Of a DNA stretch of 64,000 nucleotides, positions 24,310-35,636 are shown piece after piece. The stretch spans positions 31,511,103 to 31,575,102 of the forward strand of contig CM068318.1 of the NCBI GenBank assembly GCA_034766995.1, given 5' to 3'. The notes below the pieces were generated by a model. That model had not been told where the DNA came from. It ran no database searches and saw only the letters and a list, made by a program, of their open reading frames with translations. Origin of the DNA: Acanthacorydalis orientalis (lineage: Eukaryota > Arthropoda > Insecta > Megaloptera > Corydalidae). Position 1 is the stretch's first letter; every line of letters starts with the position of its first letter. The translations under genes and the position numbers were made by a program.

Positions 24310-24384
<75 letters not shown>
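24296..24384. repeat. (TA)n array flanking mariner copy 1
   Basis: TA array with a few TAAATA and TG steps running directly into the mariner TIR. Confidence 0.95.
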
Positions 24385-25305
24385 CGAGGTCAGACAATTA
24401 AGTAATGCGACAAAATTCAAAAATCGAGTATAATTAAAAATTAAGGTACATCGCTGCAATCCCCTTCAAAGTAGTCCCCTCCCGCATCTATACACTTATT
24501 CCAGCGAGTTTTGCAGTTTTCGTAACAATTCTGGAACACTTCTTGTGGGACCTCTCCGAGTACCCTCGTCACAGATTCTTGGATATCTTCAACGGAGTCA
24601 AAATGTCGACCTTTGACGAATTTTTTCATATGGGGGAATAGGAAAAAGTCGCAGGGTGACATGTCCGGTGAATAGGGCGGTTCTGGTAACGTTGCGATGC
24701 CTTTAGACGCCAAAAACTGAGAGACACTGAACGCACTGTGACAGGGAGCATTGTCGTGATGCAGAACCCAAGCCTTCGCGATCTCTGGACGCACTCTGAG
24801 CACCATTTTTCGTAATTTTTCGAGCACATTGCGGTAGAATACTTGATTTACGGTTTGTCCAGGTGGTACGAACTCTTTGTGAACCACCCCTTTGCTGTCG
24901 AAGAAGCAAATCAACATGGTTTTCACTTTGGACTTGCTCATTCTCGCCTTCTTTGGCCTTGGTGCTCCAGGGGACAGCCACTGTTGGCTTTGTCGTTTAG
25001 TTTCGGGGTCATATTGAAAGAACCAACTTTCATCACCAGTAATAACTCGATCGAGAAGAGTAGGATCACTTTCAACCTGCTCGAGACAATCTTATCTAAA
25101 TTTCTCTGTACCATTTTCGTGACATGCACTACTCGCGCGTTGTTACAAAACACTAAACAGCTGGCGAAGAAATGATCGTACGAGAGTGGTCAAGGTCTCA
25201 ATCAAGAGAGTAGGGATCTGCTATTACGGTGGCGGAGTTACAGGTTCGCAGTGTTACCACAGGCCGAGAAAAAAATCGGTCGCATTACTTAATTGTCTGA
25301 CCTCG
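24385..25305 (-). mobile_element. mariner element, copy 1 of a sister pair (N-terminal deletion)
   Basis: Near-perfect TIRs: CGAGGTCAGACAATTAAG at the left and its inverse at the right end, each flanked by TA within TA arrays. At 921 bp it is shorter than a standard element because the region between MVQRNL and the first catalytic block is missing. Its partner about 2 kb downstream (27.3-28.2 kb) is near-identical over the shared parts and lacks a different segment. Confidence 0.95.
24441..25091 (-). pseudogene. mariner transposase, catalytic domain without DNA-binding domain
   Basis: The open frame carries VESDPTLLDRVITGDESWFF (first catalytic D in GDES), the linker SPGAPRPKKARMSKSKVKTM, ICFFDSKGVVHKEFVPPGQT, then LHHDNAPCHSAFSVSQFL (second D) and PPYSPDMSPCDFFLFP (third D). 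Counting residues gives D34D spacing, the mariner signature, so all three catalytic aspartates are present. It ends DCSDVP. A TAA lies just upstream of the frame at the deletion scar, after a remnant MVQRNL start. The two helix-turn-helix motifs that recognise the TIR are deleted, so a product could not bind its own ends. Similar proteins are often annotated as GVQW3- or SETMAR-like. Confidence 0.9.
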
Positions 25306-25568
25306 TATATATATATATATAATTGTGTATGTGCAAATGAATATATATATTAACGCTTGATGTTATTAAATATTTGAAATTTTATACAGTACTGATATTT
25401 TTTGAATAAAATTTTGCTTATATGAACAGACATTATTATAAATAAAAAAGCATAAATTTCATTTCAGAAACTACTATTTGGAAATAAGCAATCAGGATAA
25501 TTTTCTTATAAATAAGAAATGAATTCTGGATTAATTTATCAATTTCAATTATGCTACATACGTATATA

Positions 25569-25629
<61 letters not shown>

Positions 25630-25878
25630 GAGGAGTGTTATGTGGTTGTAGGATTTTTGATATAATAAATGAAAATGATTAATCATCAAAGGTAAATATA
25701 TGGTTAATACTTTTTAAATGTTTGAGGTTTCATAAAATTAAAAGGATTTTATGAGCACGATGAGAACTGATTGAATTTCAGTCTGATCTAACATATCTAG
25801 AAATATATCTATATAATCTCTTTAGAATATCAGAAGTCACGTACCATTTGCAGAAAGTATTTGATATGTGTATAAATA
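25306..25878. other. AT-rich spacer with TA and GA arrays
   Basis: Holds the short TA array against the mariner end and the TA-GA array listed next; otherwise nothing was recognised. Confidence 0.5.
25567..25633. repeat. (TA)n-(GA)n microsatellite
   Basis: TA array passing into about 12 GA units. Confidence 0.95.
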
Positions 25879-27178
25879 CAGGGTGCGCGCGCCAATGGAG
25901 TGGAAAATTTTACACGAAGGTTTATTCACTTATCGTTAAAGCGAAAGGATAAAATGAAGTGATACATTGTTAGTTATTCATGGCCATTTAGTAAATATGA
26001 AATAGTGGTTCAGTGTAAAATTACCAGCTTTTACTGTGAAATCCTCTTGCAAAAATGAAGAGTCTGCGACAAATGACAAGGGCTATTTGCAATCATTATA
26101 ACATTCCGCGTCGTGGACAGATACCGACTGTTCATACCATCAACTTGTGATTTTAGAAGTTTGAAGTAACTGGTTCAAGATTAAATTTGAAGCATTATGG
26201 ATCCAGACGAATAGTAGTAACACCAGGAAATATTGACCGTGTTAGAGATGCTGTAACGAGTAACCCACTACCTTTAACCCATAAACACTAATCTGGATTG
26301 AACGTTAGTAACACATCGATACGTCGAATGTTACATAAAGATTTAAATTTCCAAATTAAAATTGTTCAGGAGTTAAAAGATATTTATTTTCCTGCTCGCA
26401 TGAATTTTTGTCAAGATATGCTAGCGCGTTTGGATGAAAATATAAACATGATTCACAATTTATTCATGTCAGAAGAAGTGCATTTCATTAAAACGGCTAA
26501 GTGAACAAACAGAATAGTTGATATTGGAGTGCTGAGAACTCACTTGAATCATACCGCTGCATTGTCCAAAAGTTACTGTAATGATCTGCATTTTTCTCTT
26601 TCGTCATTACAAGGACATTCTTCTTCGAATACGACAACGAAATGCCATAAACGTTACGCATCGTGCTACACTAACACGAGTACAACATTTCTGATAAGAA
26701 TTAATTCGATTTCCACAAATTATATGGTTTCAGTAAGTTGGGATAACAATTCATACTGCTAGAGTATTCACGGCTGATGTAAGAGAGCTTTTTCCGAACC
26801 ATATCATTTCCCAAAATTGAGATGTTTGGCCAACTAGATCCCAAAATTTGACGGCGTGCGAATATTTTGTTTAGGGTTATATAAAAAATAAGGTGTTTAT
26901 TGATCGGCCACACATTATCTCTGAATTTAAATTAAAAATCCAAGAAACAATTGCAAGGATTCCACTTGACATGTTACGACGCATAATGGAAAATTAGATT
27001 AAGAAAATTAGATCCGAATAAGATTATATGACTACGTGAGAGGAAATGGTGCTAATCTATCAAGCGTTATTAATAAATAATAAAATGGCCCGATATACCT
27101 AAGAATTTTTAACAAATTTATGTTAAAATAAAAAATCATTTAATTATTGCGTTTTGGAATTTTCCGCTTCTTAGCCGC
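25879..27178 (+). mobile_element. DD41D (rosa-like) mariner relic
   Basis: The left end CAGGGTGCGCGCGCCAATGG follows TA. The right end (minus strand AGCGGCTAAGAAGCGGAAAA) is a much decayed inverse of it; the common inner word is like GTGGAAAATT. The enclosed coding sequence is of the DD41D type. The right boundary, beside a CT/TA array, is approximate. Confidence 0.65.
26053..27065 (+). pseudogene. DD41D-type transposase relic
   Basis: Frames give NVSNTSIRRMLHKDLNFQIK (HTH region; family SRSSLQRILHKDL), ARMNFCQDMLARL, IHNLFMSEEVHF (family FMSDEAHF, so the first catalytic D is E), then Q-stop-VGITIHTARVFT (family QQDGATAHTA, D to V), ELFPNHIISQN, DVWPTRSQNLTACEYF (third D to E) and KIQETIARIPLDMLRRIMEN. 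All three catalytic aspartates are changed and there are at least five stops. Spacing between the second and third positions is 40 codons with one residue apparently lost from the WPP motif, consistent with DD41D rather than DD34D. Confidence 0.8.
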
Positions 27179-27241
27179 TCTCTCTCTCTCTCTCTGTATA
27201 TATATATATATGTATATAAATATATATATATATATATATAA

Positions 27242-27288
<47 letters not shown>
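27179..27288. repeat. (CT)n then compound (TA)n array
   Basis: A short CT run, then TA blocks with TAAATA steps, ending exactly at the mariner TIR. Confidence 0.95.
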
Positions 27289-27289
<1 letters not shown>

Positions 27290-28213
27290 GAGGTCAGACA
27301 AGTAATGCCACAAAATTTAAAAATCGAGTATATTTAAAAATTAAGGTACATCGCTGCGATCCCCTACAAAGTAGTCCCCTCCCGCATCTATACACTTATT
27401 CCAGCGAGTTTTCCAGTTTTCGTAACAATTCTGGAACACTTCTTGTGGGACCTCTCCGAGTACCCTCGTCACAGATTCTTGGATATCTTCAACGGAGTCA
27501 AAATGTCGACCTTTGACGAATTTTTTCATATGGGGGAATAGGAAAAAGTCGCAGGGTGACATGTCCGGTGAATAGGGCGGTTGTGGTAACGTTGCGATGC
27601 CTTTAGACGCCAAAAACTGAGAGACACTGAACGCACTGTGACAGGGAGCATTGTCGTGATGCAGATCCCAAGTCTTCGCGATCTCTGGACGCACTCTGAG
27701 CACCCTTTTTCGTAATTTTTCGAGCACATTGCGGTAGAATACTTGATTTACGGTTTGTCCAGGTGGTACGAACTCTTTGTGAACCACCCCTTTGCTGTCG
27801 AAGAAGCAAATCAACATGGTTTTCACTTTGGAATTCCGCGCCTCGTCTTTGACGCTCTCACGGCCTTTTTTAAAATCGGCATGCCACCGAAGCACCTGAC
27901 TACGACTCAGGGCATCACTACCATACACTTTAAGCACTTTTTCATAAGTTTCTTTCGCGGTTTCGCCGAGTTTTGCACAAAATTTTATCGCGCACCGTTG
28001 CTCTAAATTTCTCTGTTCCATTTTCGTGACATGCACAACTCGCGCGTTGTTACAAAACACTAAACAGCTGGCAAAGAAATGATCGTACGAGGGTGGTCAA
28101 GGTCTCAATCGAGTGAGTAGGGATCTGCTATTACGTTGGTGGAGATACAGGTTCGCAGTGTTACCACAGGCCGAGAAAAAAAATCGGTCGCATTACTTAA
28201 TTGTCTGACCTCG
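27289..28213 (-). mobile_element. mariner element, copy 2 of a sister pair (middle deletion)
   Basis: The right TIR is identical to copy 1; the left reads CGAGGTCAGACAAGTAATG, four bases shorter inside the repeat. TA flanks both ends and the element sits inside a long TA array. Length is 925 bp. Confidence 0.95.
27341..28021 (-). pseudogene. mariner transposase with internal in-frame deletion
   Basis: An uninterrupted frame of about 226 codons from MEQRNLEQRCAIKFCAKLGE. It holds the first HTH (TYEKVLKVYGSDALSRSQVL, RWHADFKKGRESVKDEARN) and then jumps directly to SKVKTMLICFFDSKG and the second and third catalytic blocks HHDNAPCH and SPDMSPCDFF (D34D). Missing are the rest of the linker, the second HTH and the first catalytic aspartate block. 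The deletion keeps the frame, so a shortened protein with TIR-binding potential but no catalysis is conceivable. Whether it is expressed is unknown. The upstream extension starting GTG is outside the likely start. Confidence 0.85.
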
Positions 28214-28231
28214 TATATATATATATATGTA

Positions 28232-28303
<72 letters not shown>

Positions 28304-28304
28304 T
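28214..28304. repeat. (TA)n array flanking mariner copy 2
   Basis: Long TA array with two TG steps. Confidence 0.95.
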
Positions 28305-29461
28305 ACATGTGTTATACTAAATCATAAAGGCCTGGAACTATTAGGAGAGCTTATTTTCCAATATCTGCCAGAATGGTATCAATGAATTTATGGAATCAGT
28401 GCCGTGGTCAACTTAATCAAATTTTTTAATCATTGTTTCAAAAGGCTGGAAATTAAAATATAGTTTAAGTATAGAATGTAAAAAATAAATAAATATACAG
28501 ATATAATAGAGTATAACAAGTGAATTATTATTAAAGTATAGTAGAATAACTAAGTTTTGTATCTACTAAATATCACTTTTATAAATTCTTTTACAAATCT
28601 GTAAAAGTAGTCTGAAATATGACATGTATAAGATATTAACAAAGTGTATATATCAATATAGAATATAATAATATATTTGTATATGAATGGAATGAATATC
28701 AACGTTTGTGCAAAATTTAAATAAAATTAAAAGTAAAATATGGTTTCAGTTCAATATTTATCTGTTTAATTTCTGTAATAAAGTATAAATATTCATGATG
28801 ATAAAAGTCAAACATTGTTTTGTCAATAAGGATTTCGATAATTTTTCTCTGGTAACAATAATACTGTAGTAGTTCAGTTTCTATAAACAACACATTTTAT
28901 GTATTCTCGTGTGAAACAATAATATGAAATTTAATTGTATATGATATTAAAATTTCCTGATAAATATACATGATTATATTAATGTAACAAATATTAGAGA
29001 TGTAACTGTTATACTTTTTTGTATATTTGTGCTTTTCTATTATATTTGCGATTTCGATATTTTGCTGCCTTGATGATCTTTATCTTTTTAAACTGTACGA
29101 CTGTCTGTATTTCTCTATAAATTTGGACAAATTTTTCTATCTTTAGATAGATATAAGAGACTCGGTATTTAATTTTCGCTTGAGAATTGCTATCTGGGAA
29201 ACATATATAATTGTATTGAAAATTCCGTGTATGTATATATATATATATTGATATGTTTAAATGGTTATGGAAGCCCGCAAATTTATGAATTTTTTATAGC
29301 TAAATAAAGAGTAGTTATTACGATTGTTATTATGATGAGAAGACATGCGAATATTTTAGTTATTTTCGAGAACAAAATTAACTTACTGTTCTGAAAAATA
29401 ACAGTATCGATTATTCGTTTGGATAATTATATAACTAATGTCTTCTTTTTCTCTGTTCTTC

Positions 29462-29503
<42 letters not shown>

Positions 29504-29840
29504 GTTGTGTATATAATATATACATTGTTTATATAATATATGCAATTTAAAAATAATTGTATCATTGTTAGAGTATATTAATGTACGCTATCATTCAGTT
29601 TACATAAATAAATATGCGTTCAAAACTGATGTATATTTATTTATATTACATTAATGTGTAACTTGTACATAATAAAAATGCATCATATTTGTTGCTATGT
29701 ACTTGCGTAAAACATCACTTCGTAAAACTTCAAACTCAAAAATCAATCTAAGATAAGAATCTAAGTTCAAAGCATACATGTGTATAAAAGTTAAATTCAA
29801 TATACCATATTAGGTTCACTTATGAAAGGACATGAAAATA
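28305..29840. other. AT-rich spacer
   Basis: Nothing recognised except the CT/TA array. Confidence 0.5.
29460..29503. repeat. (CT)n-(TA)n microsatellite
   Basis: CT run followed by TA run. Confidence 0.95.
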
Positions 29841-30034
29841 AAGGGTGATTTAAGATGAGTTTTGTTATTTAATTACTGAAAATAGCAATTAATTTACAAA
29901 TGGATAATGGAATTTTTTTAACAATATAGAATGATTCTGATTGAAATTTAAATTGCAATTATTAAATTGGAGTTTCATTTTTAACTGCTTTATATTCGAT
30001 TAACATTGAAAATTATTACCAATATATGTATGTA

Positions 30035-30040
<6 letters not shown>

Positions 30041-30086
<46 letters not shown>
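30041..30086. repeat. (TA)n array inside DD41D element
   Basis: Pure TA array in the 5' non-coding part of the element. Confidence 0.95.
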
Positions 30087-30091
<5 letters not shown>

Positions 30092-30219
30092 TAAAAAGAC
30101 TATATAAAGATATATCAAACCGTGTTCCCATATGACGGTGGTGAATGTTTCTTAAACTTTAAAGTATTTGCAAATGTTAAAGTCGTTTATGTGGAGCAGA
30201 AATGTGTATAAAATTAATT

Positions 30220-31294
30220 ATGGAGCAATACACGACATAAAAAAGTATTAAAATTATCGTAGCCTTTTATGAAAATGGGCATTCGAGGAAAAGTGCACAC
30301 CGCGCTCTACGTGAATATTTTGCTATACAAAATCGACAGTCTGAACACAAAATTTAGAATTTGGTCAAAAAATTCGAACAAAATAGGTCAGAACAAACAT
30401 CAAAACACCTCAGTATGGTTGTGCAAGTCGTGCTCGGATAAGAATATTGCCATGGTTCGAGAAAATGTGGCTGAGGAATCGGGGGGCGCATTGATACGTC
30501 GTCGATCAAAGCAACTAAGTCTTTCGTATTCCACTATTCAGAGAATTTTAACAAAGGATTTACATTTACACTCTAACAAGATCCAAATAAGACAAGATTT
30601 AAAGCTTACATTTTATACACAGCGTCCTGAGTTTGCCGAATGAATGTATGAACAAAGAATGGATATTTCAAAGAAAATCGTCTTTAGTGACGAGGTGCAT
30701 TTTCACCTCAATAGATAGAAACAAGCAAAATTTTAACATTTGTGGATTATAAAATCCAACAGAGATTTACGAGAAGTAAATTCATCATCGTAAAGTGACT
30801 GTTTGGTTTGGCTTGTGGTCTGATGACGTAATTATCCCGTATTTGTTTGAAGATGATGAGGAAAATTCTGTTAAAATCAATGCTATTTGGTATCGGAGCA
30901 TGATAACAAACATTTTATAGGACCAATTAGAATATATGGACTTCAGGATTTCTCGTTCAAACAAGACGGTGCCACTAGGCACACGGCAGCAGAAACAATT
31001 TTGGCATTGCGTACATAATTTTCAGGCCGTGTGATTTCACGAAACGGCGACATAAATTGGCCGCCGAGATCATGCGATTTAACTCCTCTAGATTTATTTT
31101 TTTGGGTTTTTGAAGAGTAGAGTCTACGAGAACAAACCGAACACGATTTTAGATCTGAAACAAGAAATACGACGTAAAATAGCCGACATAGAGCCGGTGT
31201 TATCCGTGATGTAATCGATAATTATGATAAGCGCATTACGTTATGCCACAGAAGCCGTAGCGGTCATTTACAACATACAATATCTCATACATAA
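30220..31294 (+). pseudogene. DD41D-type transposase relic
   Basis: From an ATG: MEQYTT, then VAFYENGHSRKSAHRALREY (first HTH), VRENVAEESGGALIRRRSKQ, LSLSYSTIQRILTKDLHLHS and NKIQIRQDLK (second HTH), KKIVFSDEVHFHLNR (first catalytic D kept), FKQDGATRHTAAETILAL (second D kept), SGRVISRNGDINWPPRSC and DLTPLDLFFW (third D kept). Counting from QD to PLD gives 41 positions, defining DD41D. It ends with NYDKRITLCHRSRSGHL and ISHT. Catalytic residues survive but several stops and frame losses lie between. It is better preserved than the copy at 25.9 kb. Confidence 0.88.
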
Positions 31295-31396
31295 TTGTAT
31301 TTAATTGAACTAAAATACTAAATAAAAAATAACTTGATTTTTTTAATTTTTGCGTTTTTTAATACATTTATGAAGAAGCTTAAATTGAATCACCTT

Positions 31397-32346
31397 TAGT
31401 AGATTATCGAGCCAGTAATAAATTTTCTTCGCAGGTATCTTAGACCTCGCAACAAAATGTGATCCTGTCAGAAGACGGGAAAATAAAAAGTTGTTTCACC
31501 GTTTTGTAATCATGCCCAACGTACGAAACTATTCAATTTTTGAGTAGTGCGAGTCGTGAGTCCTAGCATTCGATACTCACTCTGGTGAGCGGTTGCTGCA
31601 GGTCATTTATTTCAATCAATGTTATTATTAGGTTATAATGTGCACGTATAGACATCATATCATAAATAATTCTAATATAAATAGGATTAAATACTTATAA
31701 ATAATATATTTACACTGAATAAGAAATTAAATATAATTAACAATAAAATAAAGAAAAGTTATCTCTCTGTTCATAATATTGACATGTGAATATAATTTAT
31801 TAAAAAAATACAGATCAAAGCACTAACGAGTTCTCTTTAAATCGTTCAATATCAAGTATGAAAGAAATTTTATTGAAAACTAGTTTGTTTACTTTCCATA
31901 GATAAGAGTAATTACAAATTTAATATGAAGATAGAAAATTATAAAGAAAATATGACTTATATTTTAAAATGTAATACAATCTTCAACTCCAACACTAATC
32001 TGTTTTGAACCTAACTTTATCAAGAGATTAAAGTAGCAAGTATGCGACAGGTTATATTTGTATTTCAAACCAAATTCATTCTATCGGACATTTATCTTTA
32101 ACAGGTGAATTATTATTATTATAACGTAATTTGGTGAAAACATATTTTTTGTCACTACATTTACAAATTTATTACATTTTTCTCTTATTTAATAATGTAA
32201 TTATTTGAAATGTTATATAAATAAACTTAAATAATTCAAGTAACTTATATATATATATATGTTATCAATTAAGTTTTACGTAAACTAATATATTTATTAT
32301 CTAGTTTTATATGGTGTTTATTCAAAAATAAATGTAGAATATATGC

Positions 32347-32395
<49 letters not shown>

Positions 32396-33000
32396 TATAT
32401 ATTCATGTTGTTTTCGGAATCATAATGCTTGTTGAAACGAGGAAAAGTCTTTAACAAATGCTTTGTTATTAGGAATTTATACCAGAGGAAAGTTTGAAAG
32501 TGTACTGTTCAAAAGATATAAATAACTTCATATATATATGTATGCGCAATTTTTTGTTATTAGGTACTATAAAATAATATATTTTAATGAGATATTTTGT
32601 TGAAGGCGTTGTTTGGTTTATATTTGAAGTTTAGTAAATGAATTTTGTAATTGTTTTATAATAAGAGTATTTGACACATTTAATTTTAATGTTGTCAACA
32701 TTATATTTCCTCTTCAACCTTTGAATTTAATTGAGAGGTTTAGTATAAATTAAACTCCAGGCTATCTGCAAGTAATACTCTTGATGAAACAGGTTTCAAC
32801 GAATAATCGACAGTGATCCTTATTGACAACGGCATGGAAAATAGTTAATTAATGGAAATAATTCCTATAAGTCTAATTACAGCTATTTATATCAAAGTAT
32901 GTAAAAACAAAATTTGAATTATGTATTGTTGGATGATATTTATTTTGATGTAGTCCGTTTAGTAGTAACCGTACGTTAATTAATTCTTGATTTTATATAT
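31397..33000. other. AT-rich spacer
   Basis: A less AT-rich patch at about 31.42-31.61 kb carries AGTCCTAGCATTCGATACTC, faintly like a Pol III B-box, but no A-box or cloverleaf was found. Otherwise nothing. Confidence 0.4.
32349..32402. repeat. (TA)n microsatellite
   Basis: TA array ending in TAAATAAATA. Confidence 0.95.
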
Positions 33001-34238
33001 ATGAGTGAAAAAATTAATTCGGTGTCCTATTTATAGAAAATGAATGTTTATTTACGAGAAAATGGAATGCATTTCTATCCTGAAAATATCCTCTATTATT
33101 TTATATAACGTTGCCCCATCTGTCGAGTAACAGTCGAAACCTAGTTGAAAAAAATAGCGGCTCTGTATTAATGAAATTAATGTATTTTTGAACCACTTCC
33201 ATTGTTTTAAAACGGAAATCAACCAGATGAATGTGATAATCTGCCGGGACAAGTTCAAGTATAAATTGCGTGAGGGACAACTTCCTATCCCAAAGAACAA
33301 ATAACGTATTTGGTATCTTTTGTGAGGTGCGGCCGATCGTTGTCCTGCTACGAAATAATTCCTCGTTTCCTTGCCACTGAATGATATTTTTCTCTCTAAT
33401 TCGTCACTCAAATGGATGAAATGTTGTTGGTAATGCTTTGAATTTATAGTCTGGATAGGTTCGAGCTCATAATATATAACTGCCTTAATGTCCCACCATA
33501 TACATAATAACACTTTTTTGGCGTGGGTATTTGATTTCAGATTCGATGGTTCATTGAACGAAACCCATGATTTTCGGCGCTGATGGTTGTCGTACAAAAC
33601 CTATTTTTCATCCCCGGTTATGATTTTATGCAAACACTTCTTTTGAATATTTTGAGCGAGGACATTTATATATCGCATTTTCTTTCTTGGTTTTCCGGGA
33701 TGAGTTCATGGGGAATTCATTGGCCTAGCTTTTGACATTTTCTCAACCGATGTAAACGATAGGATTGCTTATTGGGCAACTTCGAGTTACTGTTCAGTCT
33801 AAGTAGAGTTTTCACTTAACAGTTTCTCAAACTCCTCGTCTTCAAAATTTTTCTATAGGACGGAATATTCTCGAACAGAAATTTAAAATCCCCACTTGGA
33901 AACATTTTAAACCATATTTTGCATAATTTATGCATCAAACCTTCCTTAAAAACTGGAATAATCATTTCCACGATTTCAGAATCATTTTTTTTCAAATAGA
34001 GTGCAAAAGTATGTAATACCTGCTTAAATCTTGTTTTTCTGCAATGAAATTTTTCGGACGCCGTCATGTTCTCCTACTGTTTTATGATGTTATGCTAACT
34101 GCTTGGTTAAGATATATATATATATATATATATAAATGATAAGCATGATACTTGAAGTTCCTAAAATTATGAGAAAATATTTTAATTGAAAATAGAGTTA
34201 TCATTGATTCAATTTAAAGGCACAGAATTCATTTTTAC

Positions 34239-34244
<6 letters not shown>
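33001..34244 (-). mobile_element. mariner element, long relative of the 510-bp derivatives
   Basis: Left TIR ATGAGTGAAAAAATTAATTC and right TIR (minus strand) TAAGGTGTAAAAATGAATTC match the ends of the 12.2, 21.8 and 55.3 kb short elements. At 1244 bp it is close to the normal mariner length. TA borders the right side. It contains the middle part that the short copies lack, so it marks where their deletion lies. Confidence 0.9.
33052..34067 (-). pseudogene. mariner transposase relic (irritans-like)
   Basis: The N-terminal frame begins MTASEKFHCR and continues LYLKKNDSEIVEMIIPVFKE and LCKIWFKMFPSGDFKF (first HTH; family WF-x-RF-x-SGDF). A later frame has MYDNHQRRKSWVSFNEPSNL (family YDN-x-x-RRKSWV), KVLLCIWWDIKAVIYYEL and TINSKHYQQHFIHLSDELER. 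The second catalytic block, expected as LLHDNARPH, is not readable after KETRNYFVAGQRSAAPHKR; SRNLYLNLSRQIITFIW is where the third should be. The second HTH is largely missing or frame-shifted. Catalytic activity is excluded. Confidence 0.8.
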
Positions 34245-34305
<61 letters not shown>

Positions 34306-34328
34306 TATATATATATATATATATATAT
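34245..34328. repeat. (TA)n array in two blocks
   Basis: Begins immediately at the mariner end and is split by a CCTTT step. Confidence 0.95.
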
Positions 34329-34334
34329 CGATGT

Positions 34335-34798
34335 CAGCCTTGACTTGTTAGGAATAAACTTCGGCAGTATTGATTGACGTAGTCCATCATGAGTTGAAGC
34401 GTTTAAACGGTCTTCATCAAAGTCAGATAGTCTTCCTGAACGTAAAGAATTATTCATGACATAATGGCCCTCTTTGAAATGAGAAAACCATTTTATGCCT
34501 TACTTTCCCCTATGACGTTCTCCCCGTAAACCTCACAAATACTTCTAGTTGCCTCTGATGCCTAAACTTCTTGGTTAAAGTCAAACAAAAGAGTATGTCG
34601 GAAATATTCTTTTTTTTTGTACTTGACATTCCATTTTTCTGACCCAACCCTTAAAAAAACTTTCTACAAATTCTACAATTATTATATAAAGTAATACTAT
34701 GATCTTAAAATGACATTAACATATGTCAAACAGATTTCTTTCCATAGCACTGTTCCCTTGAAAAACAAAAACGCTACGAACTTATGCATAAATCCCAA
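34335..34798 (-). pseudogene. cecropia-like mariner, 5' end with TIR
   Basis: The right end on the minus strand reads TTGGGATTTATGCATAAG and then TTCGTAGCGTTTTTG, bordered by TA. Inside, the minus strand starts MSSTKKKNISDILLFDFNQE, then ASEATRSICEVYGENVIGES (first HTH), and after frame breaks SGRLSDFDEDRLNAS (family SGRPSEFDEDRLNAL). The rest is missing. The TIR core TTCGTAGCGTTTTT also occurs near 52.5 and 57.2 kb. Confidence 0.75.
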
Positions 34799-34799
34799 T

Positions 34800-35632
34800 A
34801 TATAGAATATTACAAAATAAGTAGATTCAACGTTAAATGAGTACAGATATTTTGATATTGATTTTTGGAAATTGATAACTAATGTATCTAGTTAATCAAT
34901 CGAAAACTGTTTGTTATTAAATTACTATAACATTTTTTTAGGAGGGCTATATAAGACTATGTTTAATTACAACTTTACCTGTATTGTTTTCACCGTGCGT
35001 GCGAATATGTAAGAATCCGGGTCTCAAAGAATAAAACTAGAACCATTAAATCTGTTTTATTTATATTAAATTCCGTTTGTATTTTGATTAACCGAACTGT
35101 TAACAAAAGAGAACGTGTATGAGATTTTCACTAATATCACTATAATCTCCAGAATACAACCATTATAATTTATCAAAACAGAAACAATAAGAGAAATGCA
35201 GTAACTAATATTAATGATTATGAATGGAGGAATAAAACATGAGAGTAAATAAATCTGAATGCTTACGAGAGAACAAACGATCTGGTTATAATTGTGTTTC
35301 CAAAATTGTACAGGTAAAACTGTTATTAAACATGAAGGGTATATTGTTTATGTATACAAATGTTCCATTTAACACTTAACAGCCGATTTTCACCTTTACT
35401 TTTGACTACATAAAAATGTTTTAATTGTAACCCTTTTTTAATTTTTTGCGTAGAATTAGAATATCTCGTACGAAATTTTTTTCTACGTCAACTTGACATA
35501 GACATTGACGTCAGCTTTTTTATATCAAATAGGAATCCATATTTTTATGATAGATTGATAAATTATATTTTTTCATGAAAAATTTGAGCAAGAGCAGCAA
35601 AATCAGTTAAATATTCTTGTAGATATTTTTTT
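34800..35632. other. AT-rich spacer
   Basis: Nothing recognised. Confidence 0.45.
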
Positions 35633-35636
35633 TGAA

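Larger units (their letters stand above)
29841..31396 (+). mobile_element. DD41D (rosa-like) mariner, TIR to TIR
   Basis: The left end AAGGGTGATTTAAG and the right end (minus strand AAGGTGATTCAATTTAAG) are imperfect inverse copies, each flanked by TA. The transposase relic lies between them. The left non-coding part is long (about 380 bp) and holds a TA array. Length 1556 bp. Confidence 0.75.

Noticed and set aside
24626..25175. Extra minus and plus frames over mariner copy 1, and equivalents at 27.5-28.0 kb
   Set aside because: Out-of-frame shadows of the transposase; the motif-bearing frame is unique.
31540..31620. Possible tRNA or tRNA-derived SINE promoter
   Set aside because: A faint B-box-like word only; no A-box at suitable distance and no cloverleaf could be drawn.
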